NCBI GenBank assembly: GCA_015259125.1 | Contig: JABZGR010000043.1 | Coordinates: 1 to 12,644 of the forward strand | Length of the DNA: 12,644 bases | Direction: 5' to 3' | Source of the DNA: Alloprevotella tannerae | GTDB taxonomy: Bacteria > Bacteroidota > Bacteroidia > Bacteroidales > Bacteroidaceae | Position numbers and translations under genes: made by a program | Shown here: positions 1 through 6,277 of the stretch, piece by piece | Position numbering within the stretch: the first letter of the stretch is position 1 | How the letters are laid out: every line of letters starts with the position of its first letter | Notes under the pieces: generated by a model | Told to the model about the DNA's origin: nothing | What the model saw: only the letters and a program-made list of their open reading frames with translations | Databases searched by the model: none

Positions 1-147
1 TGAGGCGGTCTTTCCTACTCTTTTTGACGTTTATCGGACAGCAATAGTTTATTATACAAATAGTTCTAACTGCCTTGATTTTTCTACATAGTCCTCCCTT
101 ATAAACCTAATATTCTGCTGATTCATAGTACATTATCCTGTAAATTG

Positions 148-179
148 TTTGTTTATATCTGCAAGTTTTTGTACCTTTA
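148..179 (+). promoter_or_regulatory. Bacteroidetes-type promoter of the IS5-like transposase remnant
   Basis: A TTTG at 148-151 is followed after 20 bases by TACCTTTA at 172-179. This matches the Bacteroides consensus (TTTG, 19-21 bases, TAnnTTTG) at all but the last base. The expected start of transcription is near 186, so the leader to the ATG at 203 would be very short. The box lies between the two arms of an inverted repeat (155-200), which matters for regulation. Confidence 0.55.
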
Positions 180-200
180 CATTATAATTCTTGCAGATAT
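155..200 (+). repeat. Perfect 11-bp inverted repeat just before the IS5-like transposase start
   Basis: ATATCTGCAAG at 155-165 is exactly complementary to CTTGCAGATAT at 190-200, with 24 bases between. The right arm ends two bases before the transposase ATG at 203. RNA entering from outside would contain both arms and could hide the start codon. RNA from the internal promoter should begin near 186 and carry only the right arm. This is inference from geometry. Confidence 0.7.
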
Positions 201-202
201 TT

Positions 203-337
203 ATGCTTAAACGTACATCCAAACAGCTCTCTTTGTTCTCTTCTTTAGAGGACATGCTTAGCCATGAACATCCCCTTTTCCAACTTAGTAATAAGATTAA
301 TTGGGAATGTTTTGAAAATGCTTTTTCTCCTTTGTAA
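203..337 (+). pseudogene. 5' remnant of an IS5-type transposase
   Basis: The frame starts at ATG 203 and reads 44 codons before TAA at 335-337. The N-terminus (MLKRTSKQLSLF, then residues around HEHPLFQLSNKINW and FENAFSPL) matches the opening of Bacteroidetes IS5-group transposases, which begin with a 'TSKQLSLFSPL...HPLYKLANKINW...FxPLY' type segment. Intact members run to several hundred residues and carry a DDE catalytic core. Here everything after the first 44 residues is gone, and I could not follow the transposase in any frame beyond about 345. It therefore cannot transpose. Its promoter and upstream hairpin are still in place. The element's left end is not identifiable from this single copy; it should lie upstream of 148. 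Confidence 0.7.
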
Positions 338-591
338 TGGATAAATCCCAAAATGTCACTTCAATATATAAAAGTACCTCACAAGGAATAATGCTGCGGA
401 ATAGAGGGAATAAAGAAAATCATAAAATCCAAACTGCACACTTAAGAACCATAGAAGATCAACTTCATTGTAGCTTGTATTTAATCCCAAATGGAGTTAA
501 CAAACATATCTCAAGAGTATCTCAGATGACACAAGTGGATTTCAACCTTATTACGTTGGCAAACTTAAACTATTTCAATGCAAGAGCTTAA
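337..591 (+). CDS. Unrecognised 84-codon open frame in the gap after the IS5 remnant
   Basis: ATG 337 overlaps the TAA of the transposase remnant, and the frame stays open to TAA 589-591. I do not recognise the product. It is hydrophilic in the first half and has a leucine/asparagine-rich tail (LITLANLNYFNARA). It has no signal peptide or membrane segment. The tail has the look of the C-terminal end of a larger protein, so a chance or remnant frame created by IS insertion and deletion is as likely as a real gene. The rest of the 338-706 stretch shows nothing else I can support. Confidence 0.2.
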   Translation: MDKSQNVTSIYKSTSQGIMLRNRGNKENHKIQTAHLRTIEDQLHCSLYLIPNGVNKHISRVSQMTQVDFNLITLANLNYFNARA

Positions 592-706
592 CTCTTCCCT
601 TTCTACTCCTTCACTGCCAATATAAACATCCTCACAAGAAGGGGTTGAGCAAAATATGCACGTAAATTCTTTTCTAACTCAAATCTTAGAGTCAAACAAT
701 CTCACC

Positions 707-1033
707 TTATAAATCACAAAACTCTATTAGTTGACCAATCTTTCTTTCCAGTTCTTTTAGGTCTATGAATTGAGAACTGCGATAAACCTCCTTGCCATCT
801 AATATGAGTAATACGGTTGGACCTGAATATATAAGGAAACGACTAGCAATCAAAGGCTCCTCTGTTATGTCAGTATAGAAAGACACAAGTTGAGGGTAGT
901 CCTCCGTTAACGATCCAACTTTGCTAAACATAACATTGCAAACACCACAATCGGGAGCCTTAACATAGAATAGGCAGAGGCGGTTTCTATTGATAACGAG
1001 CTCTATATCATTGATATTTGTTTGATGTTTCAT
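707..1033 (-). CDS. Thioredoxin-family protein with a CGVC active site
   Basis: The product is 108 residues, the normal size of a single thioredoxin domain. The redox motif is C29-G-V-C32 in the context VKAPDCGVCNVM, and the conserved cis-proline is P72 in SGPTVLL, so the fold and dithiol chemistry look intact. There is no signal peptide or lipobox, so it should act in the cytoplasm as a thiol-disulfide reductant or monothiol-type redox partner. CGVC differs from the classical CGPC, which usually points away from the main housekeeping thioredoxin. It stands alone between two broken insertion sequences with no partner reductase nearby. Its upstream side runs straight into the IS1380 remnant, so any native promoter may have been replaced by sequence belonging to that element. 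Confidence 0.85.
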   Translation of the reverse strand: MKHQTNINDIELVINRNRLCLFYVKAPDCGVCNVMFSKVGSLTEDYPQLVSFYTDITEEPLIASRFLIYSGPTVLLILDGKEVYRSSQFIDLKELERKIGQLIEFCDL

Positions 1034-1082
1034 TTATTTCGACCTTTACCTTAATTCCGCAGCATGAATTCTTGTAAGAACT

Positions 1083-1119
1083 CCAAGTGTCTGAGAAACA
1101 AAGTTCTCAAAACACTTGG
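1083..1119 (+). repeat. Interrupted hairpin in the 5' region of the IS1380 remnant
   Basis: CCAAGTGT at 1083-1090 pairs with ACACTTGG at 1112-1119, and inside it GAGAA (1093-1097) pairs with TTCTC (1104-1108). The two stems are separated by a small asymmetric internal loop. No T-run follows, so it does not look like a simple terminator. It lies upstream of the probable internal promoter of the transposase, as in the IS5 remnant earlier in the window. Confidence 0.65.
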
Positions 1120-1146
1120 ATATGTCAGAAATTTCACCTATCTTGG
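1115..1146 (+). promoter_or_regulatory. Probable promoter of the IS1380 transposase
   Basis: CTTG at 1115-1118 and TATCTTGG at 1139-1146 are 20 bases apart. The -7 box fits TAnnTTTG at 7 of 8 positions and the -33 box fits at 3 of 4. Transcription would start near 1153 and give a leader of about 28 bases to the ATG at 1181. Confidence 0.35.
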
Positions 1147-1180
1147 TGCTGCAAACATAACAAGTAAGCAAAAAACTGAC

Positions 1181-2053
1181 ATGACAAAGGTAGCAATTAA
1201 AAACGAGAATATCACTTCTTTCGGTGGAATTTATCATATTATGGACGTTTTCTCAAAGTTGGGCTTTGAAAAACTTACCGAATCTGTATTGGGCAAACGT
1301 GGAAGTAGTGGCAAAGCATTCAGCCATGGAAGTATTTTCGGCTCTCTCTTCTTCAGCTACCTTTGTGGTGGAGATTGCCTTGAGGACATCAATGCGCTTA
1401 TAGGGCAGTTCAGGCAGAGACCTGATACGCTGTTACCCGGTGCCGACACTGTGGGGCGCGGACTGAAGGAGCTTGCGGAAGGGAACATTATCTACAAGTG
1501 CGAGACCTCCGGCAAGTCTTACAGTTTCAACACTGCAGAGAAGCTGAATATCTTACTTTTACGGATGATACGGAGAATGGGGCTTATAAAGGCGGGCAGC
1601 CATGTTGACCTGGACTTTGACCACCAGTTTGTTCCAGCCCGCAAGTTCGATGCAAAGTATTCCTACAAGCAGGACCATGGCTATTTCCCAGGTTGGGCTT
1701 CCATCGGGGGCATCATAGTCGGAGGTGAGAACCGTGACGGAAACACCAATGTAAAATTCCATCAGGAGGACACGCTCCGTCGCATTATGGACCGTGTGAC
1801 CTCCGAGCTTGGTGTCGTGATAGAGCGTTTCCGTGCCGACTGCGGGTCGTTTTCAAAGGAAATCATCCAAACCGTAGAGCAGCGCTGCAACACGTTCTAT
1901 ATACGTGCTGCCAACTGTGGCAGTCGCTATGAGAACTTCCGACAGTTAAAAGAATGGAAGAGTGTTGAGCTTGGCTATGAGAAATGCGATGTCACATCCA
2001 TCAATATGGACAACTTAATAGAAGGAAGGTCATACAGGCTTGTCGTACAGTAA
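1181..2053 (+). pseudogene. IS1380-family transposase, C-terminally truncated
   Basis: The likely start is ATG 1181 (MTKVAIKNENITSF), the usual N-terminus of Bacteroidetes IS1380 transposases. The open frame runs back to 1064, but those 39 extra codons look like element leader, because they contain the hairpin and probable promoter. In the 290 remaining residues the DDE-group-1 core is visible: the DLDFD motif at 143-147, the YSYKQDHGYFPGW block at 160-172, and RADCGSF at 218-224, which give the first two catalytic aspartates. The frame stops right after YRLVVQ, where family members continue for roughly another 130 residues that include the last catalytic acidic residue. The protein should be inactive. 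Downstream sequence belongs to the pepD terminator region, so the break or deletion endpoint lies close to 2050. Confidence 0.85.
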
Positions 2054-2094
2054 TCATCACTCCTTATATATCATCAAACTCACCTTAATGCTCC

Positions 2095-2182
2095 ATGAGC
2101 GCAAATCCCACCATAAAAAACTTAGAAAAGGAAAGGGATACCCAAGCGGACATCCCTTTCTCATATCATAATCTGCGCTCAT
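2095..2182 (-). repeat. 9-bp inverted repeat enclosing the pepD terminator
   Basis: ATGAGCGCA at 2095-2103 is the exact complement of TGCGCTCAT at 2174-2182. The terminator hairpin at 2131-2160 sits between the arms, and one arm touches the pepD stop codon. The pepD transcript tail could thus fold into a nested structure. Confidence 0.5.
2131..2160 (-). terminator. Intrinsic terminator of pepD
   Basis: GAAAGGGAT at 2131-2139 and ATCCCTTTC at 2152-2160 form a perfect 9-bp stem with a 12-base loop. Read on the minus strand the stem is followed by CTTTTC and, a few bases later, a run of six T (complement of 2115-2120). It lies about 20 bases after the pepD stop codon. It also separates pepD from the IS1380 stump reading towards it. 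Confidence 0.7.
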
Positions 2183-3630
2183 CAAATAGCCTTCAAAAGC
2201 GCTAAGAGGTGATCCCAAACCATTTGTACGGTAGGTATCAGCAAACGCTCGTCTGGACTGTGCACTCCGCGCATCGTAGGACCAACGCTGACCATATCCA
2301 TATGAGGATATTTCTCGCTGAAAAGACCGCACTCCAAACCTGCGTGAATACCGCGCACGATGGGCTCTTTCTTGAAGAGTTGCTTATAGGTCTCCACTGC
2401 TTTCTGCACCAATGGGCTGTTTGGATCGGTGTTCCAACCCGGATAGCCATCGCCGGTAACAATCTTCGTAGCACCGCCCAACTCAAATGCTGCACGAACT
2501 ACGGCACTCACGTGTTTGCGGTTGCTCATAATGCTTGAGCGCTGACTCGTCACAACATCGATCTTATTGCCCACGCGATGGATGCTAGCCAGGTTGGAGC
2601 TGGTCTCAACAAAGCCGGGGATGGTTTGGCTCATCGCAAAGACGCCATTGAAGACAGCGAGGAAGGTTGATAATTGGCGCTGAGCTTGTGCGGGTTCTTG
2701 CGCCTCTTTGGCGTTTTCTTCCGTCTCAAGCAGCACTTGAATATTCTTCTCCGTCTCAGAAAATTCTTCTTTCAAAGCCTCGCCAAAGATATTCAGATCG
2801 GCGCGTAGCTCATCCTTAAAGTCATTGGGAACGGCAACGATAGCATAGCCCTCACGAGGAATAGCGTTGTGCAGACCGCCCGTTTGAATATCGACCAATC
2901 GCAAGTCAGTCTTCTTCAATTCTTGGCAAAGGAAGCGCACCAATTGCTTGTTGGCATTCGCACGGTTCTTGTTAATATCATCGCCCGAGTGGCCACCCAT
3001 CAAACCTTTCACCATTACCTTGCAGGTATAATAGCCGGCCGGAATCGGCGTAACATCAAAAGGAAATTCGGCTACGGTGTTTGCACCGCCGGCGCAACTT
3101 ACAAAGATCTCACCTTCGTCTTCTGAGTCGAGATTGATCAGATAATCTCCACTCATAAAGTCGGATTTCATACCGATAGCGCCGCCCAAACCGGTTTCCT
3201 CATCGCGCGTGAACACACATTCAATAGGTCCGTGCTCAATGTCGTTGCTCTTAAGCAAAGCCATCTCCATTGCTACGCCGATACCGTCATCAGCTCCGAG
3301 CGTGGTACCTTTTGCCTTGAGCCATTCGCCATCAATATAGGTTTGAATGGGATCTTTCTTGAAGTCGAACTCAACGTCGGCATTCTTCTCACATACCATA
3401 TCCATATGGCTTTGCAAGACGATCGTCGGACGACCTTCATAGCCTTTCGTTGCCGGCTTTTTAATTACGACGTTGCCCGTCTCATCTGTCTTATATTCCA
3501 AGCCTAAATCTTGTGCAAACTTCACAAGAAATTCCATCATTAGATCTTCGTGCTTAGAAGGACGTGGTATGCGGTTTACTTCCGCAAAACAATCAAATAC
3601 AACCTTAGGTTGCAAATCTTTTTTTTCCAT
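2182..3630 (-). CDS. pepD: Aminoacyl-histidine dipeptidase (peptidase family M20C)
   Basis: The 482-residue length and all family landmarks fit PepD, a cytoplasmic zinc dipeptidase that hydrolyses Xaa-His and other dipeptides, feeding amino acids from peptide uptake. The N-terminal FAEVNRIPRPSKHE block is followed by metal-site motifs: HMDMVCE (H75, D77), GADDGIG (D114), the catalytic and metal acidic pair in RDEETGLGG (E144-E145) and NLDSED (D168). The lid or dimerisation domain shows GGHSGDD (H214) and GLHNAIPRE, and the C-terminal half restores the catalytic domain with GIHAGLECG (H429) and GVHSPDE (H457). No signal peptide is present. The start MEKKDLQPKVVF is the normal family start. It is transcribed alone, diverges from the small membrane protein at 3688, and ends in a good terminator. 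Confidence 0.95.
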   Translation of the reverse strand: MEKKDLQPKVVFDCFAEVNRIPRPSKHEDLMMEFLVKFAQDLGLEYKTDETGNVVIKKPATKGYEGRPTIVLQSHMDMVCEKNADVEFDFKKDPIQTYIDGEWLKAKGTTLGADDGIGVAMEMALLKSNDIEHGPIECVFTRDEETGLGGAIGMKSDFMSGDYLINLDSEDEGEIFVSCAGGANTVAEFPFDVTPIPAGYYTCKVMVKGLMGGHSGDDINKNRANANKQLVRFLCQELKKTDLRLVDIQTGGLHNAIPREGYAIVAVPNDFKDELRADLNIFGEALKEEFSETEKNIQVLLETEENAKEAQEPAQAQRQLSTFLAVFNGVFAMSQTIPGFVETSSNLASIHRVGNKIDVVTSQRSSIMSNRKHVSAVVRAAFELGGATKIVTGDGYPGWNTDPNSPLVQKAVETYKQLFKKEPIVRGIHAGLECGLFSEKYPHMDMVSVGPTMRGVHSPDERLLIPTVQMVWDHLLALLKAI

Positions 3631-3661
3631 AATCTTAGACTGATTCTATGTTTTAATTATC

Positions 3662-3669
3662 TATCTTTG
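3662..3669 (+). promoter_or_regulatory. -7 box for the small membrane protein/OmpH-like operon
   Basis: TATCTTTG matches TAnnTTTG completely and lies 18 bases before ATG 3688, so the leader would be only about 12 bases. No convincing TTTG is present at the -33 spacing. The predicted start falls inside the opposing pepD -7 box. Confidence 0.5.
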
Positions 3670-3673
3670 CAGG

Positions 3674-3681
3674 CAAATATA
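3674..3681 (-). promoter_or_regulatory. -7 box for pepD
   Basis: On the minus strand this reads TATATTTG, a full match to TAnnTTTG, 43 bases before the pepD ATG. A -33 TTTG at 19-21 bases is not visible. It lies only five bases from the opposing -7 box at 3662-3669, so the two promoters probably exclude each other. Confidence 0.45.
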
Positions 3682-3687
3682 AAGATA

Positions 3688-3909
3688 ATGTTTGAGAATT
3701 TTGGATTTGCTCTTGTTTTAATTGCTGCTGGCCTCGCTTTTTTGGCCGTAAAGCTCTTCTTTGGGAAGAAATTTGTGCACACACACCTCGAAGGCAACAA
3801 AGCATTAAACAAAAAAGGCATTACTTGCGTAATGGAAATGGAGCGCAAAGAGCGCGCGAAGTCCAATAAGCGAAAAGTGTCTGAGCGTTCAAGCGAAACA
3901 AAGAAATAA
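3688..3909 (+). CDS. Small membrane-anchored conserved Bacteroidetes protein
   Basis: The product has 73 residues: one membrane helix at about 5-25 (FGFALVLIAAGLAFLAVKLFF), then a basic hydrophilic tail rich in K, R and E. The segment HTHLEGNKALNKKGITCVMEMERKER (residues 31 to 56) resembles a conserved short motif of small uncharacterised Bacteroidetes proteins ('...H...GNKAL.K.GI.C....DREAR'), with one conserved cysteine at C47. I chose ATG 3688 because it lies just behind the TATCTTTG promoter box; the longer open frame back to 3550 runs antisense into pepD. It is followed after three bases by the OmpH-like gene, which suggests a two-gene operon. Function unknown; a cytoplasmic-tail membrane protein is the most I can say. 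Confidence 0.75.
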   Translation: MFENFGFALVLIAAGLAFLAVKLFFGKKFVHTHLEGNKALNKKGITCVMEMERKERAKSNKRKVSERSSETKK

Positions 3910-3912
3910 GAT

Positions 3913-4506
3913 ATGAAAAGAATCGCACTATTAGCCTTCACGGCACTATTGATGATCGCCTGCAAAAACAATCAAAATCCGGCGCAACAACACGCCAACG
4001 GACTGCCTAAAGCTGCTGCAGAAGGAAGTGCCGCAGCAAAAGGAGAAATTGCCTACGTAGAAGTAGACAGCTTGTCTAAGCAATATAAGTTTTGCACCGA
4101 CCAGCAAGAAATACTAAAGCGCAAACAAGCAGACTACTCTGCAAAATTAGAGAAAGAAGGAACTGCTCTGCAAAAAACAATGGCTGCTTTTCAACAAAAA
4201 ATGCAGGCGGGTAAGATTACCAACCAGCAAGAAGCGCAGCAAGCACAAGCTACCGTCCAGCAAATGCAATCGAATTTGACGCGTCATCAACGACAATATG
4301 AAGAGGCTATGACTAAAGCTACACAAGCCTATCAAAAGGAGTTGCGCAAGCGCATCAATGATTATCTTGCCAAATACAATAAAGATGGACGCTACAGCTT
4401 GATACTCACAAATAGCGAGGCCACTATCAATATATTGTATGCAACGCCCGGCTCAGACATTACGAAAGAGGTCATCGAAGGGTTGAACAAGGAGTATAAA
4501 AAGTAA
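3913..4506 (+). CDS. OmpH/Skp-family lipoprotein
   Basis: The 197-residue product starts with a lipoprotein signal peptide (MKRIALLAFTALLMIAC), with lipobox L-M-I-A-C and acylated cysteine C17. A Q/A/N-rich linker follows to about residue 45. Then comes the OmpH/Skp pattern: a β-strand (GEIAYVEVDSL), a long coiled coil of K/E/Q-rich heptads at about 60-150, and a C-terminal segment with ILTNSEATINILYATPG and ITKEVIEGLNKEYKK. Skp proteins are trimeric periplasmic holdases for outer-membrane proteins, gripping clients between their helices. Lipid attachment would tether this one to a membrane, which is common for extra OmpH copies in Bacteroidetes. Bacteroidetes usually keep paired skp/ompH genes beside bamA; this copy is elsewhere, coupled to the small membrane protein upstream. 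Confidence 0.85.
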   Translation: MKRIALLAFTALLMIACKNNQNPAQQHANGLPKAAAEGSAAAKGEIAYVEVDSLSKQYKFCTDQQEILKRKQADYSAKLEKEGTALQKTMAAFQQKMQAGKITNQQEAQQAQATVQQMQSNLTRHQRQYEEAMTKATQAYQKELRKRINDYLAKYNKDGRYSLILTNSEATINILYATPGSDITKEVIEGLNKEYKK

Positions 4507-4556
4507 AGCCCGCATATTTTTTGTGGCAAATAGTAGGTTGTATCCCTCGAAACGCT

Positions 4557-4564
4557 TACTTTTG
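4557..4564 (+). promoter_or_regulatory. -7 box of the tRNA-Ser gene
   Basis: TACTTTTG matches TAnnTTTG completely and sits 18 bases before the mature tRNA 5' end, so transcription should start close to 4571. A GTTG at 4537-4540 is the nearest -33-like sequence, but its 16-base spacing is short. Confidence 0.5.
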
Positions 4565-4582
4565 CACGTCATTGAAGACAAA

Positions 4583-4669
4583 GGAAGGTTGGCAGAGTGA
4601 CCGAATGCGCTGGACTCGAAATCCGGTATACCCTTTTGGGTATCGGGGGTTTGAATCCCTCACCTTCCG
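4583..4669 (+). tRNA. tRNA-Ser (anticodon CGA, reads UCG)
   Basis: The acceptor arms GGAAGGT (4583-4589) and ACCTTCC (4662-4668) pair perfectly, with discriminator G at 4669. The D-arm region (TTGGCAGAGTGACCGAATGCG) has the serine-type layout. The anticodon stem is CTGGA/TCCGG around the loop CTCGAAA, giving CGA at 4617-4619. A long variable arm with a TATACCC/GGGTATC-type stem makes this class II, as required for serine. The T-arm is GGGGG-TTTGAAT-CCCTC. The 3' CCA is not encoded (GCT follows), so it must be added by nucleotidyltransferase. It is a single-gene unit between its own -7 box and terminator. Confidence 0.95.
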
Positions 4670-4725
4670 CTAAAGGACTTTGAGGCATAAGGTCTGAAAA
4701 CTCATCATTTGAAAAAAGCACGAAG

Positions 4726-4761
4726 AACGTTGTAAGCTCAAAAGTTTTACAGCGTTTTTTT
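4726..4761 (+). terminator. Intrinsic terminator after tRNA-Ser
   Basis: AACGTTGTAA (4726-4735) pairs with TTACAGCGTT (4747-4756), ten base pairs with one G-U, around an 11-base loop. It is followed by an unbroken T-run ending at 4761. It closes the tRNA unit about 55 bases after the tRNA and 35 bases before the next ATG. Confidence 0.8.
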
Positions 4762-4795
4762 GTCCGAAAAACTTTGGATAGGCATTTATATAAAT

Positions 4796-6277
4796 ATGAA
4801 AAAAATAACTTGGTGCAAACACCACAAATGGTTAGGCCTGCTCTTAGGCTTCTTCATCATCATGTTTTCCCTCTCAGGATTAATTCTTAACCATCCGATG
4901 CTTTTTGCCGATGTCAACATCAGTCGCAAAATGCTGCCAGAGGTCTATCAATATAAACAATGGAACAATGGTTTGTTGAGAGGCTCCCTCAAATGGCACG
5001 GACAAGTTTTGATATATGGCAACAGTGGGATATGGATTTCAGACACCAATGCTGCTTCTCTGAAAGATTTTAACCGTGGATTACCTGAAGGCGCCGACTT
5101 CCGGCAGATCAGGAGAGTGGACCAAACGCGCTCCGGCAAATTATTTGCAGCCGGACAATATGGTTTGTACACTTATACTGGCAAAGATGGCTGGAAAAAC
5201 GTGAAACTATCCACCTTAAACAATGAAAAATTGAGCGACCTTTATGTTAAAGGAGACTCTGTTATTGCTGTCGGACGGTCTTTTCTGTATTTATCCACGC
5301 CACCTTTCCGTTCTTTTCAGCAGATCACTTTGCGACCGGCCGACAACGAGGATGGAAGGGTCAGCCTCTTTCGCACAATATGGCTCCTGCATAGCGGCGA
5401 ACTCTTCGGAACAATTGGAAAACTCATTGTAGACCTTATAGCAATCGTTTTCATAGTCTTAACTTTGACGGGCATTTTGTTTTGGTTCGTTCCCTTTATT
5501 CGGAAAAAGAAACCCACTTCGCTACTAAAACACTTATTCAAGTGGCACAACAGTTTAGGTAAAATCACGATCGCGCTAACTTTATTCTTATGCATCACCG
5601 GCTGGTTCCTACGCCCACCTGCATTGATCGCAATAGCTTCCGGCAAAGTTCCCCCGATACCATTTACCTCGATGGATAGCGACAACCCTTGGCACGAAAA
5701 GCTTCGCACCTTGCGCTATGATGAAACAAAGAAAGATTGGTTGCTCTACACATCAAACGGCTTTTATTCGATGAAACATTTACAAGATGTGCCCAAAGCT
5801 GAATTGCACCAACCTACGGTAAGCGTTATGGGAATCAATGTAGAGGAAAAAGATAAGAACGGCCAATGGCTGATCGGTTCTTTCAATGGAATGTTTAAGT
5901 GGAATAGGAGAAGCAACATCGTAACTGACTATTTTACAGGGAAAATTTCTCACCCTGTTAAGGGAATGCCCATTTCCGATCAAGCGATCTCCGGCTATAG
6001 CGCCGACTTCTCTCCCAACAATATTATTGTAGACTATAATCAAGGTACCGACAGCCTGCCCATGCCGCAGTGGATGTCCTCGCTGCCGATGTCCCTCCGA
6101 AATGCTTGCATCGAAGTACACACGGGGCGCATCTACACCTTTATGGGTAAGGGCAGCGTACTTTACATTTTTCTGATAGGGCTGGCTATCTTTTGGTGCA
6201 TTTGGAGCGGTTGGAAAATACGACGCGTTAAGAAGACAAAACCAATTGAATGCTCTTCGTCGACGACTAAGAACTGA
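4796..6277 (+). CDS. PepSY-associated transmembrane protein
   Basis: The 493-residue protein has the PepSY_TM layout. An N-terminal HHKWLGLLLG helix (about 10-32) is followed by a periplasmic domain, a helix at about 208-233, a short loop carrying KWHNSLGK (H251), a helix at about 257-273, a second periplasmic domain, and a final helix at about 455-473. Histidines at or near membrane faces (H9, H10, H33, H199, H251, H442) are the type of residues thought to bind haem in this family, whose members include siderophore/iron-reductase-like proteins. Both periplasmic parts contain propeller-like strands (QYGLYTYTGKDGW; WLIGSFNGMFKWNR). ATG 4796 was chosen over an upstream in-frame TTG because the TTG lies inside the tRNA terminator. 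An iron or redox role is inference from the family; no siderophore genes are adjacent. Confidence 0.8.
   Translation: MKKITWCKHHKWLGLLLGFFIIMFSLSGLILNHPMLFADVNISRKMLPEVYQYKQWNNGLLRGSLKWHGQVLIYGNSGIWISDTNAASLKDFNRGLPEGADFRQIRRVDQTRSGKLFAAGQYGLYTYTGKDGWKNVKLSTLNNEKLSDLYVKGDSVIAVGRSFLYLSTPPFRSFQQITLRPADNEDGRVSLFRTIWLLHSGELFGTIGKLIVDLIAIVFIVLTLTGILFWFVPFIRKKKPTSLLKHLFKWHNSLGKITIALTLFLCITGWFLRPPALIAIASGKVPPIPFTSMDSDNPWHEKLRTLRYDETKKDWLLYTSNGFYSMKHLQDVPKAELHQPTVSVMGINVEEKDKNGQWLIGSFNGMFKWNRRSNIVTDYFTGKISHPVKGMPISDQAISGYSADFSPNNIIVDYNQGTDSLPMPQWMSSLPMSLRNACIEVHTGRIYTFMGKGSVLYIFLIGLAIFWCIWSGWKIRRVKKTKPIECSSSTTKN

Noticed and set aside
1..91. Open frame from the window edge (about 29 codons to TAG 89-91)
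   Set aside because: Too short and unrecognisable to call as the end of a gene; may be chance.
133..351. 72-codon minus-strand frame over the IS5 remnant
   Set aside because: It is the antisense shadow of the recognisable transposase N-terminus and shows no protein features of its own.
1064..1180. 39-codon extension of the IS1380 transposase
   Set aside because: It covers the hairpin and promoter, and the family starts at the MTKVAIKNEN methionine.
2209..3507. Several plus-strand open frames of 85-109 codons opposite pepD
   Set aside because: pepD is complete with all metal-site motifs; the opposite frames are by-products of its codon use.
3550..3687. Upstream extension of the small membrane protein
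   Set aside because: It runs antisense through the start of pepD and upstream of both promoter boxes; ATG 3688 fits the promoter and the family-like N-terminus.
4660..4670. tRNA-Ser 3' end as an integration (att) site
   Set aside because: No second copy of the tRNA 3' end and no integrase gene occur in the window.
4760..4795. In-frame TTG start 12 codons upstream for the PepSY-associated protein
   Set aside because: The TTG lies in the T-run of the tRNA terminator, and ATG 4796 gives the normal family N-terminus with the first helix directly behind it.
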